DNA of 64,000 nucleotides from Rheinheimera sediminis (GTDB taxonomy: Bacteria > Pseudomonadota > Gammaproteobacteria > Enterobacterales > Alteromonadaceae): contig NZ_RZUF01000008.1 of the NCBI RefSeq assembly GCF_004005375.1, positions 106,821-170,820 on the forward strand, read 5' to 3'. The notes beneath the pieces were generated by a model. It ran no database searches. It was given only the letters and a program-made list of their open reading frames with translations, and had not been told where the DNA came from. The translations under genes and the position numbers were made by a program. How positions within the stretch are numbered: position 1 is the stretch's first letter; the number at the start of each line of letters is the position of its first letter. Below are positions 29,316 to 40,308 of the stretch, piece by piece.

Positions 29316-30113
29316 TTAAGCTAACAGCTTTAAGGCTTGTTGTTCTGAAATTCGTCCCTGGCTTATCACAGAAACTGAGGCTTGCTCACGAACCCCGGCA
29401 GCCACTTGCTCTGTCACGGCTTTGGCATAATCCAGGTCCTGGATACGGCTGATGGCTTCCTGCTCATTCACATTCTGAGTTTGCAGATTACGTGCTGTGG
29501 ACTGCAGCGCATTAATAGTGGCGCCTAAATCTGTTCTGTTGTTATCCACTATTTTTGAAGAACTCTGAATAGACTTTAATGAGGCTTCAGCAGTTTCTGC
29601 CGAAGATAAGTCAATACTAAAAGCACCTGAATCTGTCAAACGGCTGGATAAATCCTGAGTTTTAATTCCTATACTGCCGTTGCCTGTGCCCACTGGAATA
29701 GCACCTTCCTGATCAAACAGCTTAATACCGGCAAACTCAGTGTTTTTAATCTGGTCCTGAATACTGGCGGCATATGCATCAGCTTGCTTCTGCAGCGCCT
29801 GACGATCGGATGCGGTTAACAAACCGTTACCAGCCTGCACAGCCAAACGGCCCATTTCATTCAGGTTGTCAGTTACTCCCTGCAAGCCTTGATCAGCCAC
29901 AGTAGCGAGAGAAATACCATCGTAGACATTTTGTGTGCCCTGAGCGGACGCATTAGCGCTTTGAGTTAAGCGGTTGGCTATCTGAAGTCCTGCAGCATCA
30001 TCTGCAGCGCTATTGATCCTGCGCGCCGTGGCTAATTTTTTCAGCAGATTCTCAGATTCATTCGAATTAAATTTCAGCTGGTTTTCATTGGCAAATGAGC
30101 TACCGATTTTCAT
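29316..30113 (-). CDS. Divergent short flagellin
   Basis: This 265-residue flagellin-domain protein consists almost only of the conserved D0/D1 ends with a short centre (about 125-165), so no D2/D3 outer domains. The N-terminal signature RRINSAADDAAGLQIANRL is clear. Both ends differ from the main flagellin at 62870-63703: it starts MKIGSSFANENQ instead of MALAVNTNVSALN, and ends SEQQALKLLA. It is monocistronic, followed by a hairpin and divergent to pseB. I found no sigma-28 promoter upstream, only a weak GG-N10-GC match near 30150-30165. It could be a minor or hook-proximal filament subunit. Being next to pseB suggests it is a glycosylation substrate, but that is inference. Confidence 0.88.
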   Translation of the reverse strand: MKIGSSFANENQLKFNSNESENLLKKLATARRINSAADDAAGLQIANRLTQSANASAQGTQNVYDGISLATVADQGLQGVTDNLNEMGRLAVQAGNGLLTASDRQALQKQADAYAASIQDQIKNTEFAGIKLFDQEGAIPVGTGNGSIGIKTQDLSSRLTDSGAFSIDLSSAETAEASLKSIQSSSKIVDNNRTDLGATINALQSTARNLQTQNVNEQEAISRIQDLDYAKAVTEQVAAGVREQASVSVISQGRISEQQALKLLA

Positions 30114-30272
30114 ACTGCTACCTCAGGCTAATCCAAAATGGAGTGGCTATATGCTGAGTTTACCCCAAAATAGCGGTATTGCCCAAGCTTTGAGCTGTGC
30201 TTTTTTTGTACACCAACGCCCATTACGACAGACTCAGAGCTAAGCACCTATTTAAAAAGGATTTTTTAATAG

Positions 30273-32521
<2,249 letters not shown>

Positions 32522-32524
32522 CGG

Positions 32525-33220
32525 ATGCGATTAGCCATTATTCCGGCGCGCGGCGGTAGTAAACGTATACCCCGTAAAAATATTAAAGACTTTAATGGCA
32601 AACCGATGATTGGCTGGTCTATTGAAGCGGCGTTTTTGTCCGGTGTTTTTGATGAAGTGTGGGTATCAACTGACGATACTGAAATTGCAGCTGTGGCGCA
32701 AAGCTTTGGCGCTACAGTGCCATTTATCCGCCCTGCAGAATTATCTGATGATCATACGGGCACCTCAGCTGTAGTTCGCCACGCCATAAGCTGGGCATTA
32801 CAGCAACAACTAAAACCTGAGTTAGTTGCCTGCATCTATGCAACTGCTCCTTTGCTGCAATCGCAGATGCTGAACGATGCCATGCGGCAATTGCAGCAGG
32901 ATCCTGCTTTAGACTATGTATTCTCTGGTTGTCGTTTTAGTTTTCCTATTCAGCGCGCTTTGTATCGCACTGAACAAGGTGGGGTCCAGGCGGTAGATCC
33001 CTCTTCTATCCCAAAACGCTCTCAGGATTTGCCTGAAACTTTTCATGATGCCGGTCAGTTTTATTGTGGCCGCACTCAAAGCTGGCTGGACGCAAAACCA
33101 GTGTTTTCAGAAAGCGCTTATTTGTATGAGCTGCCACAGCATTTAGTGCAGGATATAGACACAGCAGAGGATTGGCGTCGCGCTGAGCTATTACATCAAC
33201 TGCTTTTAAGACAACCATGA
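32525..33220 (+). CDS. pseF: Pseudaminic acid cytidylyltransferase PseF
   Basis: This enzyme activates pseudaminic acid to its CMP form. The 231 residues show the CMP-sugar synthetase P-loop-like signature IIPARGGSKRIPRKNIK at the N-terminus, the VSTDDTEIA metal-site motif and the C-terminal DIDTAEDW motif. It is clearly different from the second cytidylyltransferase at 48984-49673, which is sialic/legionaminic-like. It overlaps pseG by four bases. Confidence 0.94.
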   Translation: MRLAIIPARGGSKRIPRKNIKDFNGKPMIGWSIEAAFLSGVFDEVWVSTDDTEIAAVAQSFGATVPFIRPAELSDDHTGTSAVVRHAISWALQQQLKPELVACIYATAPLLQSQMLNDAMRQLQQDPALDYVFSGCRFSFPIQRALYRTEQGGVQAVDPSSIPKRSQDLPETFHDAGQFYCGRTQSWLDAKPVFSESAYLYELPQHLVQDIDTAEDWRRAELLHQLLLRQP

Positions 33221-34305
33221 CAGTCAACAGAAAAGCGTTGTTCCGTGTTGACGCTTCGGCAGTCATTGGCTCAGGCCATTTGATGCGTTGCCTGACTTTA
33301 GCGAAAGCCTTGCAGCAATCGAACTGGCAAGTACAGTTTGCTTGTCGTGCACATCCGGGTCATTTAATTCAGTGGCTGGAGGATCAGTGTTTTGGCGTTA
33401 TCACACTACAACAGCCGCCAAAAAGCAAAGCAACAGGTTATGCCGCCTGGTTGGGTGTAACAGAACTGCAGGATGCAGCAGAGCTGAGCGAGCAACTGCA
33501 AGAGCCTGTTGATCTGCTGGTGATTGATCATTACGGATTGTCCAAAACCTTTGAACAGGCCATGACCGGCTTTTACCTAAAACTTTTGGTGATTGATGAT
33601 TTGGCCAACAGAGCACATCAGTGCGACTACCTGCTGGATCAAAATCTTTACCCCGATATGCATAGTCGCTACGATCGGCTAGTAAACAAAGAGGCTCAAC
33701 TGTGGTTAGGCCCCTCTTATGTGTTGCTGCGACCTGAATTTGCTCAAATTAAGCGTGCTGTAAATGCTTATCACCAGCGCTTTTTAGTGTTTTATGGAGG
33801 CACTGACGAGCTAAATTTAACCAGTCTGACCATTAAAGCCTTACAGCAGCTTCAGAAAACAGACTTTCATGCCGATATAGTGATAGGCCTTGCTAATCCA
33901 CATAAGGTTGAGCTGGAAAAGCTCTGCGCTGAAGATAGTCGTTTTGACTTATTTATTCAGACCCCTCATATGGCAAAATTAATGAGTGAAGCCACTCTAA
34001 TGATTGGTGCCGGAGGGTCGACCCATTGGGAGCGCTGCGCTTTGGCGTTGCCCGGATTGGTAGTGACTTTGGCGGAAAATCAGATCGCCAGCACTTTATC
34101 CCTGGTTGAAGCCGGTGTCTGTGGTTATCTCGGGCAAGGGCAGGATTTAACGGCAGCTCAACTAAGCAGTGCTGTGCAACAGCTGTTGGAACAACCAGAG
34201 CTATTGATGCAGATGTCCGACAATGCCAGACAACTGGTGCCGCAAGGCGGCGGTTGTGCTGCTATTGTAGAACGACTTAACAGCGAATTTCAGGGCCAGA
34301 AGTAA
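33217..34305 (+). CDS. pseG: UDP-2,4-diacetamido-trideoxy-altropyranose hydrolase PseG
   Basis: This GT-B-fold hydrolase of 362 residues removes UDP to free 2,4-diacetamido-2,4,6-trideoxy-altropyranose for PseI. The N-terminal FRVDASAVIGSGHLMRCLTLA block contains the catalytic-type His (GSGHLMR), with VIDHYGL and the nucleotide-binding GAGGSTHWERCALALP further on. In some species PseG is fused to PseH, but here they are separate. It starts four bases inside pseF. Confidence 0.94.
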   Translation: MTVNRKALFRVDASAVIGSGHLMRCLTLAKALQQSNWQVQFACRAHPGHLIQWLEDQCFGVITLQQPPKSKATGYAAWLGVTELQDAAELSEQLQEPVDLLVIDHYGLSKTFEQAMTGFYLKLLVIDDLANRAHQCDYLLDQNLYPDMHSRYDRLVNKEAQLWLGPSYVLLRPEFAQIKRAVNAYHQRFLVFYGGTDELNLTSLTIKALQQLQKTDFHADIVIGLANPHKVELEKLCAEDSRFDLFIQTPHMAKLMSEATLMIGAGGSTHWERCALALPGLVVTLAENQIASTLSLVEAGVCGYLGQGQDLTAAQLSSAVQQLLEQPELLMQMSDNARQLVPQGGGCAAIVERLNSEFQGQK

Positions 34306-34331
34306 GGCCTCAGTAGTACAGGAAGATAAAG

Positions 34332-35396
34332 ATGAGCAAAGCACCTTTTCAGGATATTCAGTTAGGCCAGCATAAAGTAGGTCCTTCTCATCCCCCTTTG
34401 ATTATTGCTGAGCTGTCCGGCAATCATGACCAGTCGCTGGATAAAGCGCTGGCGATGATCGATGCAGCAGCTGCAGCTGGTGCTCAGGCTATTAAGTTAC
34501 AAACTTACACAGCCGACACCATGACGCTGGATATAGACACAGGCGAGTTTTATATCGAAGATAAAAATAGCCTCTGGCAAGGAACCAGCTTGTACAAGTT
34601 GTACCAGATTGCCCACACCCCCTGGGACTGGCATGAAGCTCTATTTGAGCGGGCCAAAAGCCATGGCATGTTAGCCTTCAGTACGCCTTTTGATTCAACT
34701 TCGGTAGAGTTTTTAGAGTCGCTGGATGTGCCTTGTTATAAGATTGCCTCTTTTGAAAACAGTGACCATGCGCTACTGGCCGCTGTTGCCAAAACTGGCA
34801 AACCAATCATTATGTCAACAGGCATGGCTACACAAACCGAATTGTCAGAATCAGTCGCAGTTCTGCGTGCCAATGGCTGCCAACAGTTAATTTTATTAAA
34901 ATGCACCAGCCATTATCCGGCAGATCCGGTTGATGCTAATCTGGCGACCATCCCCCATCTGGCCACTTTATTTGATTGCCAGGTTGGTTTGTCAGACCAT
35001 ACGGCCGGCATTGGTGTTGCGGTGGCAAGTGTTGTTTTGGGCGCTACAGTGATTGAAAAACACTTTGTTCTGGATCGAGCTGAAGGTGGAGTCGATGCAG
35101 AATTCTCACTTGAGCCGGAAGAATTTAGTGCTTTGGTTAAAGAATGCAAACGCGCTGCTGTTGCTCTGGGAAAAGTGACTTATGGTGGTACAGAAAAAGA
35201 ACAAGCTTCGCGCAAGTTCCGTCGCTCGCTGTACATAGCCGAAGATATGCAGGCTGGTGATATGTTCACTCCGCAAAACCTGCGTTCAATCCGGCCCGGA
35301 CTTGGACTGGAGCCAAAATATCTGCCGATGCTACTGGGCAAACCTATCAAAAAATCAGCGAAAAAAGGCACTGCAATGAGCTGGGAGTATTTGTAA
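34332..35396 (+). CDS. pseI: Pseudaminic acid synthase PseI
   Basis: This NeuB-family synthase of 354 residues condenses the six-carbon precursor with phosphoenolpyruvate. The TIM-barrel motifs ELSGNHDQ, KLQTYTADTM, the metal-binding histidines in LSDHTAG and EKHFVLDR, and a C-terminal SAF domain (about 290-354) are present. A good AGGAAG ribosome site precedes the ATG. The PseI-type ELSGNH differs from the EIGLNHNG seen in the other NeuB domain of the window (44476-46857), so the two have different substrates. Confidence 0.95.
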   Translation: MSKAPFQDIQLGQHKVGPSHPPLIIAELSGNHDQSLDKALAMIDAAAAAGAQAIKLQTYTADTMTLDIDTGEFYIEDKNSLWQGTSLYKLYQIAHTPWDWHEALFERAKSHGMLAFSTPFDSTSVEFLESLDVPCYKIASFENSDHALLAAVAKTGKPIIMSTGMATQTELSESVAVLRANGCQQLILLKCTSHYPADPVDANLATIPHLATLFDCQVGLSDHTAGIGVAVASVVLGATVIEKHFVLDRAEGGVDAEFSLEPEEFSALVKECKRAAVALGKVTYGGTEKEQASRKFRRSLYIAEDMQAGDMFTPQNLRSIRPGLGLEPKYLPMLLGKPIKKSAKKGTAMSWEYL

Positions 35397-35400
35397 GTTT

Positions 35401-35985
35401 ATGACTGCCATCAAAACTTATCCGATAAGCCATTTTAGCTCTTTAACCGCCGCAGATTTAGAACGAGTATGGCACTGGCGCAACCAAAGTGAAATTCGGC
35501 GCAATATGCACAATGATGCCCCTATCAGTTGGCAAGAACATCTAAGCTGGTTTGAAAAGCTGCACTCTGATGAAAGCAGACAAGTTTTTGTTTTTAAACA
35601 GAACGACCGACCTATAGGTGTATTAAACTTTAGCCAGCGCAGCAAGGGGGAGCTCGAATGGGGCTGTTACCTCGGTGAAACCGATGTTTGGCCAGGCTCA
35701 GGTTTATTGCTGGAAATTGCTGCTTTGGATTATGCCGCTGCACAATGCGGGCAACTGAGCCTGTATGCAGAAGTGTTATCCTTTAACCAAAGTGTCGTAA
35801 GGATGCATGAATTTTTTGGCTATCAGCCGCTGCCAGATCGACCGGGGCAAATGCGTAACGATGAACCTTATGTGGTTAACGTATTCAGATATGAACTTGA
35901 TGAATGGCGGAAAAATCGCACCCGGGTATTGGCGAGATTGCCCAAACAAATCTGTGCTGCCGCCGATCTTATTCAATTTATTTAA
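35401..35985 (+). CDS. pseH: Pse pathway N-acetyltransferase PseH (GNAT)
   Basis: This is a GNAT acetyltransferase of 194 residues that should acetylate the 4-amino group of the PseC product. The typical N-terminus (WHWRNQSEIRRNMHN), the core GELEWGCYLGE and the acetyl-CoA region ALDYAAAQ are visible. It closes the canonical pse set, four bases after pseI, and is followed at once by the ACP gene. Confidence 0.88.
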   Translation: MTAIKTYPISHFSSLTAADLERVWHWRNQSEIRRNMHNDAPISWQEHLSWFEKLHSDESRQVFVFKQNDRPIGVLNFSQRSKGELEWGCYLGETDVWPGSGLLLEIAALDYAAAQCGQLSLYAEVLSFNQSVVRMHEFFGYQPLPDRPGQMRNDEPYVVNVFRYELDEWRKNRTRVLARLPKQICAAADLIQFI

Positions 35986-36001
35986 TGGGCTGATTGATAC
36001 C

Positions 36002-36262
36002 GTGAAACTGGAACAAACTATCCGTACTACTCTGGCTCATGTAGCCACTATTGCCAATTGCAAGCTGATCGCTGATATCACCGATGATACAGTACTGCTT
36101 CAAAGTGGTCTTGATTCTCTTGGCTTTGCCATGCTGGTAGCCCAATTGGAAGAAGATCTTGGCATTGACCCGTTCAGCCAAATGCAGATTGCTGTTTATC
36201 CGCGCACCTTTGCCGAATTTGTGACTATTTATCGTCAGGCACAGCAGGACGGGAACAAATAA
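36002..36262 (+). CDS. Acyl carrier protein
   Basis: This small acidic protein of 86 residues, if translation starts at GTG 36002, has the phosphopantetheine attachment motif LLQSGLDSLGF (Ser39) and the following helix AMLVAQLEEDLGIDPF. No good ribosome site precedes the GTG. Longer versions starting upstream would overlap pseH in another frame, so the GTG or a nearby CTG/ATT is preferred. It lies between pseH and an acyl-AMP ligase three bases downstream, so it probably carries the acyl group that the ligase loads. Confidence 0.82.
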   Translation: MKLEQTIRTTLAHVATIANCKLIADITDDTVLLQSGLDSLGFAMLVAQLEEDLGIDPFSQMQIAVYPRTFAEFVTIYRQAQQDGNK

Positions 36263-36265
36263 ATA

Positions 36266-37540
36266 ATGGACCTGCTGCGACAATTACAGCAAGCAAATTA
36301 CAGTGGTATAGCACTGATCGATAGTGAACAGGTCGGCTACCAGCAACTCATTTCAGGTGCCTTAGCACTACGTCAGCAGTATCCGCAGTTACAGCAACAA
36401 GGCGTAGCTATACGCTACAGCGCTCTGCCACAGTTTCTTACGGCACTGTTGGCATTTGATGGCTGGTGTAGTGCCTTATATCTGTTACCTGAAACTGAGC
36501 TGGATATACCGGAGCAGGTTCAACACTGGCCCTGTGAACCCTCAGTGATACAGCACACAACTAGCTGTAGCCAAGACACACTCTGGTATTTGGCAACTTC
36601 GGGAACTACAGGAACACCTAAATGGATTGCACATACTTTTGCCAGCTTAAGCCGAGCAGTCAAGGTAGCTGCTGCTCAAAGCTCACTGCACTGGGGACTA
36701 TGCTATCAACCCACCCGCTTTGCAGGTTTGCAGGTATTGCTGCAAAGCCTGCTGTCTGGAGCCTGTATCAGCGATTGCAGCAGTGGTGATGCCGAACAGC
36801 GTATAGAGATGATGCTAAACTCTGGTGTTACAGCATTATCAGCAACACCTTCGTTATGGCGTCAATTGCTGATGACAGGCTGCTTGCATCAACTCCCACT
36901 TCTTCAATTGACACTAGGTGGCGAAATTGCCGATCAGGCTTTGCTGAACAAGCTATCTGCTTTGTTTCCTTCCGCCCGTCTATTACATATTTATGCGTCA
37001 ACAGAAGTAGGTGTGGGCTTTGCTGTCTCTGACCAACAGGCTGGCTTTCCACTCAGCTGGTTAGACACCCACCATAGTGGCCTGGCATTTAAAATCGACG
37101 AACAACATCATCTTTGGTTAAAACCTCTTCATACACCAGATAGCAACCTCGCCAGACGTCTTGATAGTGAAGGCTATATGGACACCGGGGATCTGGTTCA
37201 TATTCAGGGTAATCGCGTACAATTTCTAGGCCGCGACAGTGGCATCATCAACGTTGGTGGCAATAAAGTACACCCTGAACAGGTTGAGCAGGTCATATTG
37301 CAAATAGCGGATGTATTACAGGCCAAAGTCTATGCCAAAGCCAGCAGTGTGCTTGGACAGTTGGTGGTGGCAGATATTGTTGTCACAAGCCATACTGACC
37401 GTGCAAAGCTACAACCTCAGCTAGTTGGGCACTGTCAGCAGCATCTTGCGCGCTACCAGATCCCTACCCGATTTAACTTTGTTGACCACTTAAGTACGAA
37501 TGCTACTGGCAAACTAAACAGAAAGGAGCCTCATGGCTAA
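36266..37540 (+). CDS. Acyl-AMP ligase (ANL superfamily)
   Basis: This 424-residue adenylate-forming enzyme probably activates a carboxylic acid and loads it on the adjacent ACP. The phosphate loop LATSGTTGTPKW (about 109-120), YASTEVG, MDTGDLVHI, the GRDSGIINVGGNKVHP hinge region and a C-terminal ATGKLNRKE with the catalytic-type Lys are all present. It is shorter than most members, mainly in the N-terminal domain. The acid used cannot be read from sequence. The operon position with ACP and a ketoreductase points to a small 3-hydroxy- or 3-oxo-acyl unit, perhaps for decorating pseudaminic acid. Confidence 0.82.
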   Translation: MDLLRQLQQANYSGIALIDSEQVGYQQLISGALALRQQYPQLQQQGVAIRYSALPQFLTALLAFDGWCSALYLLPETELDIPEQVQHWPCEPSVIQHTTSCSQDTLWYLATSGTTGTPKWIAHTFASLSRAVKVAAAQSSLHWGLCYQPTRFAGLQVLLQSLLSGACISDCSSGDAEQRIEMMLNSGVTALSATPSLWRQLLMTGCLHQLPLLQLTLGGEIADQALLNKLSALFPSARLLHIYASTEVGVGFAVSDQQAGFPLSWLDTHHSGLAFKIDEQHHLWLKPLHTPDSNLARRLDSEGYMDTGDLVHIQGNRVQFLGRDSGIINVGGNKVHPEQVEQVILQIADVLQAKVYAKASSVLGQLVVADIVVTSHTDRAKLQPQLVGHCQQHLARYQIPTRFNFVDHLSTNATGKLNRKEPHG

Positions 37541-38258
37541 GTTAGTGATTGTGACCGGCGCCAGCAGAGGCCTGGGGTTAGCCATTTGCCGCCAACTACT
37601 TGTTGCGGGTTATGAAGTACTTGCTCTTGCCCGCACCTTGTCGAATGAACTGCAGCAACTGCAGCAGCATAACGATAAAAGACTGCATTTTACTGCTGTC
37701 GATCTTTCTGATTTGGAACAGCTGTCCAGCCTTTGCGGTACGCTGGTAAAACAATACGGCCGTCCCTATGCGCTGATTAACAATGCAGCAGTCGGTTATG
37801 ACGGCGTGCTGGCAACCATGCACAATAGTGAAATTAGCAGTTTGCTAAATATTAATGTGCAGGCCCCAATTCTGCTCAGCAAATACCTGTTAAGGCCAAT
37901 GCTGCTGAATCAGAGCGGTCGCATTATTAATATTTCATCTATTATCGCCCGAACTGGTTTTAATGGATTAAGCGTGTACGCCGCCAGTAAAGCGGCACTG
38001 GAAGGTTTCAGCAAATCGCTGGCACGAGAAGTTGGCAAAGCAGGTATTACTGTCAATTGCGTTGCTCCAGGCTATATGCAAACCGATATGACCAATAGCT
38101 TACAAGGCGATAAACTGGAAAGCGTCAAACGCCGCAGCCCGCTGGGCAGGCTGGCGACACCGGATGATGCAGCCGCTGCGGTATTGTATTTGCTTAGCGA
38201 GCAGGCTGCCTCTATCACAGGTACTGTGATTACTGTGGATGCGGGTAGTACGGCATAA
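37533..38258 (+). CDS. FabG-like 3-oxoacyl-ACP reductase (SDR)
   Basis: This short-chain dehydrogenase of 241 residues has the NADPH motif GASRGLGLAI, NNAA, the catalytic Ser (ISSIIAR) and Tyr-x3-Lys (YAASK), and the C-terminal GTVITVDAG typical of FabG. Its start overlaps the ligase by eight bases. With the ACP and ligase it forms a three-gene acyl module at the end of the pse operon. The product 3-hydroxyacyl-ACP is an inference. A sugar substrate is possible. Confidence 0.82.
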   Translation: MAKLVIVTGASRGLGLAICRQLLVAGYEVLALARTLSNELQQLQQHNDKRLHFTAVDLSDLEQLSSLCGTLVKQYGRPYALINNAAVGYDGVLATMHNSEISSLLNINVQAPILLSKYLLRPMLLNQSGRIINISSIIARTGFNGLSVYAASKAALEGFSKSLAREVGKAGITVNCVAPGYMQTDMTNSLQGDKLESVKRRSPLGRLATPDDAAAAVLYLLSEQAASITGTVITVDAGSTA

Positions 38259-38465
38259 CACAAAGCAGGATAGTTGCTGAGATGTTTTTTGTTATTTTTT
38301 CGAAGTTCTTTACATTTGATGTTAAAAAAGAACGCGCTCTTGTCGCTTACGCAGAATGTCAAAACACTCTTAATCTGTAACAAACAGCCCCGATATAAGT
38401 GAATTGAAGCATAAATTGTTTGGCTCTTTCTCGGTCAAACTTAATCGGTCGCGGTAGGAATAACC

Positions 38466-38633
38466 ATGGCTGGCCACGCTCTGCACAGATCTGAACGTCC
38501 GCGAGTAACGCATTTTGCTTCTATCTTGGGTATGCTGCAAAAAACCGCTGCTCTGGATAACCATGAACTATTTGTGGACTTGGCAGCCTTTTTTACTCAA
38601 CAGATTAAAGCGTTCCTAGTCCATCATGTGTAG
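38466..38633 (+). CDS. Small unrecognised ORF
   Basis: A 55-codon frame starts MAGHALHRSERPR and ends in FFTQQIKAFLVHHV. AGGAA lies five bases upstream of the ATG. I do not recognise the product. It may be the remains of a longer gene, since it lies in a decayed stretch and its last codons overlap the start of the frame holding the FkbM fragment. Low confidence that it is expressed. Confidence 0.25.
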   Translation: MAGHALHRSERPRVTHFASILGMLQKTAALDNHELFVDLAAFFTQQIKAFLVHHV

Positions 38634-38883
38634 CTGGCTTAGTTACCGTAACGATTTCAGTCAGCTTCATTTGCCTTGGTGGATAAATCTATTCTGGCAA
38701 ATACAAATTGGTTCCAAATTTGAAAATATGGATGTCGAAGGTTCAAAAATTGAAGCTTTAGAAGGTGCTGCCGATACCATTAAAGAATATAAACCAATCT
38801 TAGCTATTGCCTTTAGTATTTTCTGGATAATTTTTAGCGCATTTCAGAATGTATTCACTGATTGCGACCAGACTATAGAGTGA
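38626..38883 (+). pseudogene. FkbM-family methyltransferase fragment
   Basis: The centre of this 85-codon frame reads MDVEGSKIEALEGAADTIKE followed by YKPILAIA. That is the conserved late motif of FkbM SAM-dependent methyltransferases (acidic DVEG, then the hydrophobic strand). Neither the SAM-binding N-terminal half nor a proper C-terminus is present, and flanking residues do not fit the family. I read it as a relic of a glycan O-methyltransferase. Confidence 0.6.
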
Positions 38884-39049
38884 GTTTAGGGTATATGACA
38901 ACTGATTGGTTTGACACAGTTTTGTATTATTCTTAGAAGGTTTCTCATACTATTACCAGCATGGTAATTTTGATATGGATTTGTAAAAGCGAAATAAAGA
39001 CATAGTAGAAGCCAATTTTTCAGAGCAAACCAAAGCTGTAAGGGATTGA

Positions 39050-39253
39050 TCAATCTTTAATAAGGGTTTCGAGAGATTTTGCTACCAGGCTAACAATGCT
39101 TGGAATGTGGTTAAAAATGCACGTGAGCGAATGTATATCGATGTTGTCTCAACAGACATGCAAATTTGTGGTCGGCTAATTCCCCCCAAATTTAAAATTC
39201 AGAACTTCGCAATAGAGCTTACGTATTCACAGCCAGCAACAGAACAAAGATAG
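39050..39253 (+). pseudogene. Open fragment without start, unrecognised
   Basis: There are 67 codons between two stops, reading QANNAWNVVKNARERMYID and ending in TYSQPATEQR, with protein-like composition but no usable start. Upstream in the same frame another 20 codons of protein-like sequence are interrupted by a stop. It looks like a decayed coding region of unknown family. Confidence 0.3.
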
Positions 39254-39378
39254 AGTAAATATTATGGCTACTTAATTATGTTGCAGATTTGAGTCAATGT
39301 TACGCTTGTTGTAGGAATAAAAACTACGAAGAATCAGTAAGACATTTTCACCTGAAATCAGTCTAGGCTAGCAGCAAA

Positions 39379-40308
39379 ATGGCCTTGGAGAATCACAAAT
39401 TGAGTAAAAAAATCCTAGTCTTGGGTGGTGGCGGTTTTATTGGCACGCACTTAGTTGCAGCATTAAGCAAGGCACAGCATCAGGTTCAAGTCATAGGCAA
39501 CAATCTTGCCCAAGCAGCACAGGGCGAAGTTGACTACTTTCATGGAGAGTTGAACAGCCAACTCTATCAGCGATGTACAACACCGGATCTGATTTTCAGT
39601 CTAGCAGGTGGTGCATCAGTCGCATCTTCGTGGCAAGACCCTTACCATGATTTTGCCAAGACAGTACCCCACTTAAGCGCATTGCTACACAAGATGCAAA
39701 CAGATTGGCAACACTCAAGGCTGATTTATCTGTCTAGTGCAGCGGTTTACGGTGAGAATGCAACCGATAGCACCTCAATCACATGCCCACTCAAGCCAAT
39801 GTCTCCATATGGATTGCATAAGCAAGTCGCGGAAGAAATGATCCAGTTCTATTCCAAGCGCTATCAAATCGCTGCACAAATAGTGCGCCCCTTTTCAGTC
39901 TATGGCGAAGGGCTACGTAAGCAACTGCTATGGGATGCCTTGAACAAGGCCAAGCGAGGAGACTTTTGCTATTTCGGAAGTGGAGAGCAACAACGAGATT
40001 GGGTTTACATCAATGATCTGATCGATTTTCTGTTAAATCTGATGACTCAGCATATCAACGAACAGAATCAACTGCTTAATGCAGGCACCGGACGAGGCGT
40101 CACCATTAATAAAATCCTATCCATGTTATTGAAAATAGCAGGCTATCGGCAAGCACCTATGTTTTCTTCGATTGGTAAGCCCGGCGACCCTGACAACCTT
40201 GTATCCGATAGCCTAGAACAACACGCCTATCCACAACTTAATCACACAAGCTTGCAACAAGGGCTAGAACGTTATGTTGCATGGTTTAAGAAACAGGAGC
40301 AATCATGA
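39379..40308 (+). CDS. NAD-dependent sugar epimerase/dehydratase
   Basis: This extended SDR of 309 residues has the dinucleotide motif GGGGFIGTHL, the Ser of LSSAAVYG, the catalytic pair in SPYGLHKQ (Tyr-x3-Lys) and a nucleotide-sugar-binding region QRDWVYINDL. It probably acts on a nucleotide sugar as a 4-epimerase, dehydratase or 4-reductase, which the sequence does not settle. ATG at 39379 is listed. A TTG at 40-base shorter distance (39400, start of LSKKILVLG) has a better placed GGAG nine bases upstream and may be the true start. It overlaps the following glycosyltransferase by four bases. Confidence 0.82.
   Translation: MALENHKLSKKILVLGGGGFIGTHLVAALSKAQHQVQVIGNNLAQAAQGEVDYFHGELNSQLYQRCTTPDLIFSLAGGASVASSWQDPYHDFAKTVPHLSALLHKMQTDWQHSRLIYLSSAAVYGENATDSTSITCPLKPMSPYGLHKQVAEEMIQFYSKRYQIAAQIVRPFSVYGEGLRKQLLWDALNKAKRGDFCYFGSGEQQRDWVYINDLIDFLLNLMTQHINEQNQLLNAGTGRGVTINKILSMLLKIAGYRQAPMFSSIGKPGDPDNLVSDSLEQHAYPQLNHTSLQQGLERYVAWFKKQEQS

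Larger units (their letters stand above)
38259..39378. other. 1.1-kb decayed intergenic stretch
   Basis: No intact known gene is present between the acyl module and the epimerase. It holds a 55-codon open frame with a possible ribosome site (38466-38633), a fragment of an FkbM-type methyltransferase (within 38626-38883) and an open fragment without a start (39050-39253). Base composition turns AT-rich from here on. I see no terminator, repeat or insertion-sequence end. It looks like the scar of gene loss at the junction of two cassettes. Confidence 0.7.

Noticed and set aside
35807..36001. N-terminal 65 codons ahead of the ACP
   Set aside because: This part overlaps pseH in another frame and does not look like ACP sequence; a GTG start at 36002 gives the normal ACP size.
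38370..38564. Minus-strand open frame in the decayed stretch
   Set aside because: No ribosome site, no recognisable motif, and it overlaps a better plus-strand frame.
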